Below, piece by piece: positions 5,442 to 9,224 of a stretch of 9,224 nucleotides of DNA. This DNA comes from an uncultured Ruminococcus sp. (GTDB lineage: Bacteria > Bacillota > Clostridia > Oscillospirales > Ruminococcaceae). The notes under the pieces were generated by a model that saw nothing but the letters and a program-made list of their open reading frames with translations, was not told where the DNA came from and did no database searches. The DNA is taken from contig CAMWVM010000047.1 of the NCBI GenBank assembly GCA_947177715.1, forward strand, positions 1 to 9,224. The letters run 5' to 3'. Every line of letters begins with the position of its first letter. The stretch's first letter is position 1. Made by a program: the position numbers and the translations under genes.

Positions 5442-7079
5442 ATGATTTTATTAATCGACAACTACGACAGCTTTACTTACAATCTATATCAGGCTATAGG
5501 CATTTTGTCACCTGATATAAAAGTTGTAAGAAATGATGAAATAACTATTGATGAAATTGAAAAACTTTCACCAATGGCTATTATTGTTTCTCCCGGACCT
5601 TGCTACCCTGCACAGGCTGGAATTTCTGTTGCAACGATAAAACATTTCAGCGGAAAGATTCCGATTCTTGGTGTTTGCCTTGGTCATCAATCTATTGGAG
5701 AGGCTTTTGGAGGAAAAATTGTTCATGCAGAAGAAATATTACACGGAAAACAAACTTCAATAAGCATTAACAATGAAACACCGCTTTTTGACGGTCTAAA
5801 CAAGGAAATAAAAGCTGCAAGGTATCACTCTCTCGTTATAGAAAGAAATACACTTCCCGACTGCTTAATTGTTATTGCCGAAGACGACAAAGGACAAATT
5901 ATGGCTGTCAAGCACAATGAACATCCGACATATGGAATGCAGTTTCATCCAGAGTCTATTATGACCGAGGTAGGAGAAAAAATAATATCTAATTTTCTTA
6001 ATAATATTGCAGGTATTAAAACTGTACAATCTAAAGCTCCATCCCTTCCGGATTCAGAGCGAACTGAACTTAAGAAATATGTTAAGAAATGCGTTGAGAG
6101 AGAAACTCTTACCGAAGAGGAAGCTTACTCCGCAATGAACATAATTATGAGCGACAGAGCTACTAATGCACAAATTGCTTCATTTTTAACTGCCCTTAGA
6201 ATGAGAGGAGAAACTATTGAAGAAATAACAGCGTTCGCAAAAGTTATGCGATCAAAGATGGCTGTTGTTAAACATGACTTCCCTGTTCTTGATATCGTTG
6301 GTACAGGCGGAGATTTATCAAACAGTTTTAATATTTCCACAACGGCAGGATTCGTTATTTCGGGTGCAGGTCAGAATGTTGCTAAACACGGCAATAGAAG
6401 TGTTTCATCAAAGAGTGGCGCTGCTGATGTTTTGGAAGCATTGGGTGTTAAAATTGCATCAACACCCGAAAAAGCAGAAGCATTACTCAGTAAAGTTGGT
6501 ATTTCATTCTTGTTTGCACAAAGCTATCATTCTGCAATGAGATTTGTCGGTCCTGTAAGAGGACAAATTGGAATAAGAACTGTATTTAACATTTTAGGAC
6601 CGCTTGCTAATCCAGCAAAAGCTGATTATATGGTACTTGGAGTTTATGACCCGAATCTTCTTGAGCCACTGGCTAAAGTTCTTAGAAATTTAGGAGTTAA
6701 AGCGGCAATGCTTGTATATGGTAACGACGGTTTGGATGAGATTTCAATTTCATCTACTACATCAGTTTGCGAGATCAAGAACGGTGAAATTGCTTCGTAT
6801 GAAATAAGTCCTGAAGATTTTGGCATGAAACTTGCTGATAAAGATGAAATTAAAGGTGGAGAATCCAAAGATAATGCACAGATTACTTTAGGAATTCTTG
6901 ATGGCTCAATAAATGGTGCAAAGAGAGATATCGTTGTTCTTAATGCAGGTTGTGCTTTGTATATCAGCGGAAAAGCTAACAGCATTAAAGACGGAATAAA
7001 CTTGGCTAATGAGTCTATTGACAACGGAAAGGCACTTGCTAAACTCAATCAGCTCATTGAATTTTCAAATAAGGACTAA
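5442..7079 (+). CDS. trpGD: Bifunctional anthranilate synthase glutaminase / anthranilate phosphoribosyltransferase
   Basis: A natural fusion of 545 aa, close to the E. coli TrpGD length. Residues 1 to about 190 are a class I glutamine amidotransferase: SPGPCYPAQAG (50-60) as the oxyanion region, nucleophile Cys79 in GVCLGHQ, and His169 and Glu171 in MQFHPES complete the triad. It supplies ammonia to TrpE. A linker of about 15 residues leads to the phosphoribosyltransferase (about 205-545), which joins anthranilate to PRPP. There VGTGGD (286-291), SNSFNIST (293-300) and KHGNRSVSSKSGAAD (315-329) form the PRPP and anthranilate sites, and MRFVGPVRGQIGIRTVFNILGPLANP marks the C-terminal domain. 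No stop or frameshift interrupts the join. GGAGG (5430-5434) precedes the ATG at 7-base spacing, and trpS ends 19 bases upstream. No tryptophan residue is present. Both halves look catalytically intact. Confidence 0.97.
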   Translation: MILLIDNYDSFTYNLYQAIGILSPDIKVVRNDEITIDEIEKLSPMAIIVSPGPCYPAQAGISVATIKHFSGKIPILGVCLGHQSIGEAFGGKIVHAEEILHGKQTSISINNETPLFDGLNKEIKAARYHSLVIERNTLPDCLIVIAEDDKGQIMAVKHNEHPTYGMQFHPESIMTEVGEKIISNFLNNIAGIKTVQSKAPSLPDSERTELKKYVKKCVERETLTEEEAYSAMNIIMSDRATNAQIASFLTALRMRGETIEEITAFAKVMRSKMAVVKHDFPVLDIVGTGGDLSNSFNISTTAGFVISGAGQNVAKHGNRSVSSKSGAADVLEALGVKIASTPEKAEALLSKVGISFLFAQSYHSAMRFVGPVRGQIGIRTVFNILGPLANPAKADYMVLGVYDPNLLEPLAKVLRNLGVKAAMLVYGNDGLDEISISSTTSVCEIKNGEIASYEISPEDFGMKLADKDEIKGGESKDNAQITLGILDGSINGAKRDIVVLNAGCALYISGKANSIKDGINLANESIDNGKALAKLNQLIEFSNKD

Positions 7080-7084
7080 ATGAT

Positions 7085-7864
7085 ATGATACTTGATGATA
7101 TTATTGAAAAAAGGAAAGATCAGCTTTCAAGAGAAATTATGAATATTTCCCGGGAAAGCATGAAGCAAATGGCAAATGAATCGGAAATGCCTGTTTTATC
7201 TTTTAAAGACGCTTTGAAAAATGATAGGCTTAGCGTTATTTGTGAAGTAAAAAAAGCATCACCGTCAAAGGGCTTGATAAGAGAAGACTTCCGTCCGGTA
7301 GAAATCGCTAAAGAGTATGAATCTGCAGGAGCTAATGCTATTTCTTGTTTGACTGAAGAATTTTATTTTAAAGGATCATCAAAATATTTAGCTGATATAA
7401 GAAAATACGTTAATATTCCGATAATAAGAAAAGATTTCATTTTTGATGAGTATCAAATACATGAAGCTAAAGTCATTGGTGCTAATGCTGTTCTCTTAAT
7501 TGCTGCAATTTTATCTGAAAAGCAGATGAATGAGTTTCAAGATATTGCTCACACTCTTGGTCTACAGTGTCTTGTAGAGGTGCACAATCAAGAGGAACTG
7601 GAAAAAGTTCTTACATTCAAACCTGATATTATCGGCATAAATAACAGAAATCTCAAAACTTTTGAAGTGGATTTAAACACTACGGAAAAGATAAGGAATA
7701 ATGTTCCATGTGAAACAATACTTGTATCGGAAAGCGGTATTAAAGATAATGCAGATATGAAAAGGGTACGTTTTTTGGGCGCTGATGCTGTGTTGATTGG
7801 CGAAACTCTTATGAGAAGCAAAAATATCACCTCTACTCTACACTGTTTGAGAGAAGGAGTATAG
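7085..7864 (+). CDS. trpC: Indole-3-glycerol phosphate synthase
   Basis: A monofunctional TIM-barrel enzyme of 259 aa, the usual length, that decarboxylates and closes carboxyphenylamino-deoxyribulose phosphate to indole-3-glycerol phosphate. The signature VICEVKKASPSKG (51-63) contains Glu54 and Lys56. IPIIRKDFIFDEYQ (111-124) contains the catalytic Lys116, LVEVHNQEE (163-171) has Glu165, INNRNL (185-190) gives Asn186, and LVSESGIK (213-220) gives Glu216, so the expected active-site set is complete. The C-terminal phosphate-binding loop is LGADAVLIGETLM (231-243). The start ATG lies 5 bases after the trpGD stop with AAGGA at 7071-7075, inside the end of trpGD, so coupling is likely. Unlike E. 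coli it is not fused to TrpF, which follows as a separate gene. No tryptophan residues. Confidence 0.97.
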   Translation: MILDDIIEKRKDQLSREIMNISRESMKQMANESEMPVLSFKDALKNDRLSVICEVKKASPSKGLIREDFRPVEIAKEYESAGANAISCLTEEFYFKGSSKYLADIRKYVNIPIIRKDFIFDEYQIHEAKVIGANAVLLIAAILSEKQMNEFQDIAHTLGLQCLVEVHNQEELEKVLTFKPDIIGINNRNLKTFEVDLNTTEKIRNNVPCETILVSESGIKDNADMKRVRFLGADAVLIGETLMRSKNITSTLHCLREGV

Positions 7865-7865
7865 A

Positions 7866-8489
7866 TTGACTAAAATAAAAATATGCGGTATACGCCGCAG
7901 AGAAGACGCAATTTACTTAAATGAATCCGCTCCTGATTATGCAGGTTTCATTCTTTCCAAACCGTTTTGGCGTTGTATTGATTTTAAAAGATTATCTGAA
8001 ATAGATAATGTATTATCCAAAGAAATTAAAAGGGTTGGAGTATTTGTAAATGAAAGTGTTGAATATATTTTGCAATACTCTCCCCTGCTTGATATAATTC
8101 AGCTTCACGGTGATGAAACTGAAGATTTTCTAAATGATCTTAGAACTAAAACAAATTGTGAAATTTGGAAAGCTATCAGAGTCAAATCTTCTAATGAAAT
8201 AAATGAAGCCTGTAAACTTCCTGTTGATAAGCTTTTAATTGACAGCTATGCAGAAAAAACCTATGGTGGCAGCGGAAAGGTTGCTAACTGGGATTTAATT
8301 AAAGCTTGTGAAATCAGCAAACCCTTTCTACTTGCTGGTGGCATTTCATTAGAGAACTGTTTGGATGCTATAAATACTATTGAACCCTTTGGACTTGATA
8401 TCTCAAGTTCAGTGGAAATAAACAGAGTTAAAGACAGAGAAAAAATAAAAAAAATTATATCTAAAATAAGAGGCGACGAAAGTATATAA
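7866..8489 (+). CDS. trpF: Phosphoribosylanthranilate isomerase (TTG start)
   Basis: A small TIM-barrel isomerase of 207 aa that performs the Amadori rearrangement of phosphoribosylanthranilate to the substrate of TrpC. The catalytic pair is present: Cys7 in KIKICGIR and Asp126 in LLIDSYA. Other family blocks are VGVFVNES (57-64), IIQLHGDE (77-84), YGGSGKVANW (133-142), FLLAGGIS (154-161) and GLDISSSVE (176-184). Small departures from the usual signature are seen: GFILSKPFWR where a GF(I/V)F...S-P-R pattern is common, and SSSVE where SSGVE is usual. The start is a TTG at 7866, supported by AAGGAG (7854-7859) six bases upstream and by the match of MTKIKICG to family N-termini. There is one base between the trpC stop and this start. 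It holds three of the four tryptophans counted in the operon's visible proteins. Confidence 0.95.
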   Translation: MTKIKICGIRRREDAIYLNESAPDYAGFILSKPFWRCIDFKRLSEIDNVLSKEIKRVGVFVNESVEYILQYSPLLDIIQLHGDETEDFLNDLRTKTNCEIWKAIRVKSSNEINEACKLPVDKLLIDSYAEKTYGGSGKVANWDLIKACEISKPFLLAGGISLENCLDAINTIEPFGLDISSSVEINRVKDREKIKKIISKIRGDESI

Positions 8490-8496
8490 AGAAAAA

Positions 8497-8805
8497 ATGT
8501 TTACTCCGCCTAACCATGTGAAATTTCTTGCTAACAAACTATATGGCAGTATAGGAAAAGTTTCCGATGTTTCTATAGCTTACATTGAAGAAAACGTAGG
8601 AGGACCGACGGAAAATCACACCTATCATCATGATCATCTTTTTACTGTAAACGAAGGCGAAGTTAAAATTATTTTAGACAAAGATATAAAAATACTAAAA
8701 AAGAACGAAGCATTTTTAGTTAAAGGCATTATTCCACATTCAGTATTGAATAATGGTAAAACTACTGCTGTTGTAACAGGAGTAACAATTATCCCAAAAG
8801 ATTAA
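8497..8805 (+). CDS. Small cupin-domain protein inside the trp operon, function unknown
   Basis: A 102-residue single-domain cupin. The first cupin motif area is [19 protein letters not shown] (40-58): His41, His44, His45 and His47 cluster, and the usual motif 1 glutamate position appears to be taken by His47. The second motif is [10 protein letters not shown] (78-87) with His81. Such residues usually bind a divalent metal in the barrel, so metal binding is likely, but cupins range from sugar isomerases and dioxygenases to ligand-binding regulators and the fold alone does not give a function. It starts 7 bases after trpF and ends 20 bases before trpB, so it is co-transcribed. Only AAAGAAAA precedes the ATG, with no good Shine-Dalgarno, unlike its neighbours, which suggests lower translation or coupling to trpF. 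No signal peptide or membrane segment, so cytoplasmic. A role in tryptophan metabolism is inference from position. Confidence 0.82.
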   Translation: MFTPPNHVKFLANKLYGSIGKVSDVSIAYIEENVGGPTENHTYHHDHLFTVNEGEVKIILDKDIKILKKNEAFLVKGIIPHSVLNNGKTTAVVTGVTIIPKD

Positions 8806-8825
8806 CAGATGAAAGAAGGATTAAT

Positions 8826-9224
8826 ATGTCAAAAATCGGACGCTTTGGCGAGTTCGGTGGACAGTATGTTCCAGAAACAGTAATGAACGCTGTACATGAG
8901 CTTGAAGAGGCATACAACAAATATAAAGACGACCCTGAATTCAACAAAGAGCTTGAAGAGTTATATCATAATTATGCAGGAAGACCATCAATGCTTTATT
9001 ATGCTGAAAGAATGACAAAGGATTTAGGTGGGGCAAAAGTTTATATTAAACGTGAAGATTTGAATCATACAGGAGCACACAAAATCAATAATGTTTTAGG
9101 GCAGATTTTACTTGCTAAAAAAATGGGCAAAAAACGTGTAATTGCTGAAACTGGCGCTGGTCAGCATGGTGTTGCTACTGCAACGGCTTGTGCTCTTTTC
9201 GGATTAGAATGCGAAGTTTATATG
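8826..9224 (+). CDS. trpB: Tryptophan synthase beta chain, N-terminal part
   Basis: The first 133 codons; the gene runs off the right edge (the full protein is usually about 390-400 aa). TrpB condenses indole with L-serine using pyridoxal phosphate, normally in an alpha2-beta2 complex with Trp[17 protein letters not shown] (5-20) is the typical N-terminus, and [18 protein letters not shown] (72-89) contains the PLP-binding Lys86. [15 protein letters not shown] (107-121) contains Glu108, the conserved catalytic acid, and forms the substrate-carboxylate loop. This is the TrpB1 (TrpA-dependent) style. The ATG has GAAGGA at 8815-8820 with 5-base spacing, 20 bases after the cupin stop. No tryptophan codon occurs in the visible part. 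trpA would be expected next, outside the window. Confidence 0.97.
   Translation, partial: MSKIGRFGEFGGQYVPETVMNAVHELEEAYNKYKDDPEFNKELEELYHNYAGRPSMLYYAERMTKDLGGAKVYIKREDLNHTGAHKINNVLGQILLAKKMGKKRVIAETGAGQHGVATATACALFGLECEVYM

Noticed and set aside
6265..6540. Overlapping + strand frame of 91 codons inside trpGD that might indicate a frameshift
   Set aside because: The trpGD frame is continuous across this region and contains the conserved VGTGGD and KHGNRS motifs, so the second frame is a coincidence.
6644..7048. Open frame of 134 codons on the minus strand within trpGD, and smaller antisense frames at 3944-4198, 6125-6340 and 7588-7830
   Set aside because: All are antisense to conserved enzyme coding sequence and their translations show no recognisable domain.
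5442..7079. TrpG-TrpD join as a sequencing or assembly artefact
   Set aside because: Both domains are complete in one frame with a plausible linker, no internal ribosome binding site and start is needed, and the same fusion is known in enterobacteria.

Overview
This window looks like a chromosomal segment of a low-GC Gram-positive bacterium, most likely a clostridial (Ruminococcus/Oscillospiraceae-like) Firmicute. The grounds are the AT-rich sequence, strong AGGAGG-type ribosome binding sites, consensus sigma-A promoters, a T-box riboswitch and clostridial-style proteins. The taxonomic call is inference from gene style, not from a marker gene.

Left part (1-2404). The 3' end of a D-alanyl-D-alanine carboxypeptidase-like gene runs in from the left on the + strand. 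It faces a minus-strand unit across a shared bidirectional terminator (250-276). That unit is read from a promoter at 2376-2404: an AI-2E family membrane protein (1053-2330), then a 60-codon remnant of the C-terminus of a WYL-domain regulator (886-1068), then a divergent uracil-DNA-glycosylase-superfamily protein (296-889). The WYL remnant overlaps the start of the glycosylase-like gene by ATGA, so the regulator and that gene were probably once a translationally coupled pair whose 5' part has been lost.

Right part (2464-9224). This is a tryptophan operon: perfect consensus promoter (TTGACA-17-TATAAT), a T-box leader with a UGG (Trp) specifier and a terminator, then trpE, trpS, a fused trpGD, trpC, trpF, a small cupin protein and trpB (cut by the right edge). 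trpA is not in the window and would be expected just beyond it. TrpE with the TrpG half makes anthranilate, TrpD adds the phosphoribosyl group, TrpF isomerises, TrpC closes the indole ring, and TrpB (with TrpA) makes tryptophan. TrpS then charges tRNA-Trp. The T-box senses uncharged tRNA-Trp, so one RNA switch governs both the supply of tryptophan and its charging.

Most worth a second look: the cupin gene between trpF and trpB, which has a poor ribosome binding site and an atypical His-rich metal motif; trpS lying between trpE and trpGD under the Trp T-box; a perfect 9-bp inverted repeat over the trp promoter -10/start site; the near absence of tryptophan residues from the operon's proteins; and the decayed WYL regulator upstream of the glycosylase-like gene. 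The biosynthetic steps themselves are classical; I see no clearly new multi-gene system here.
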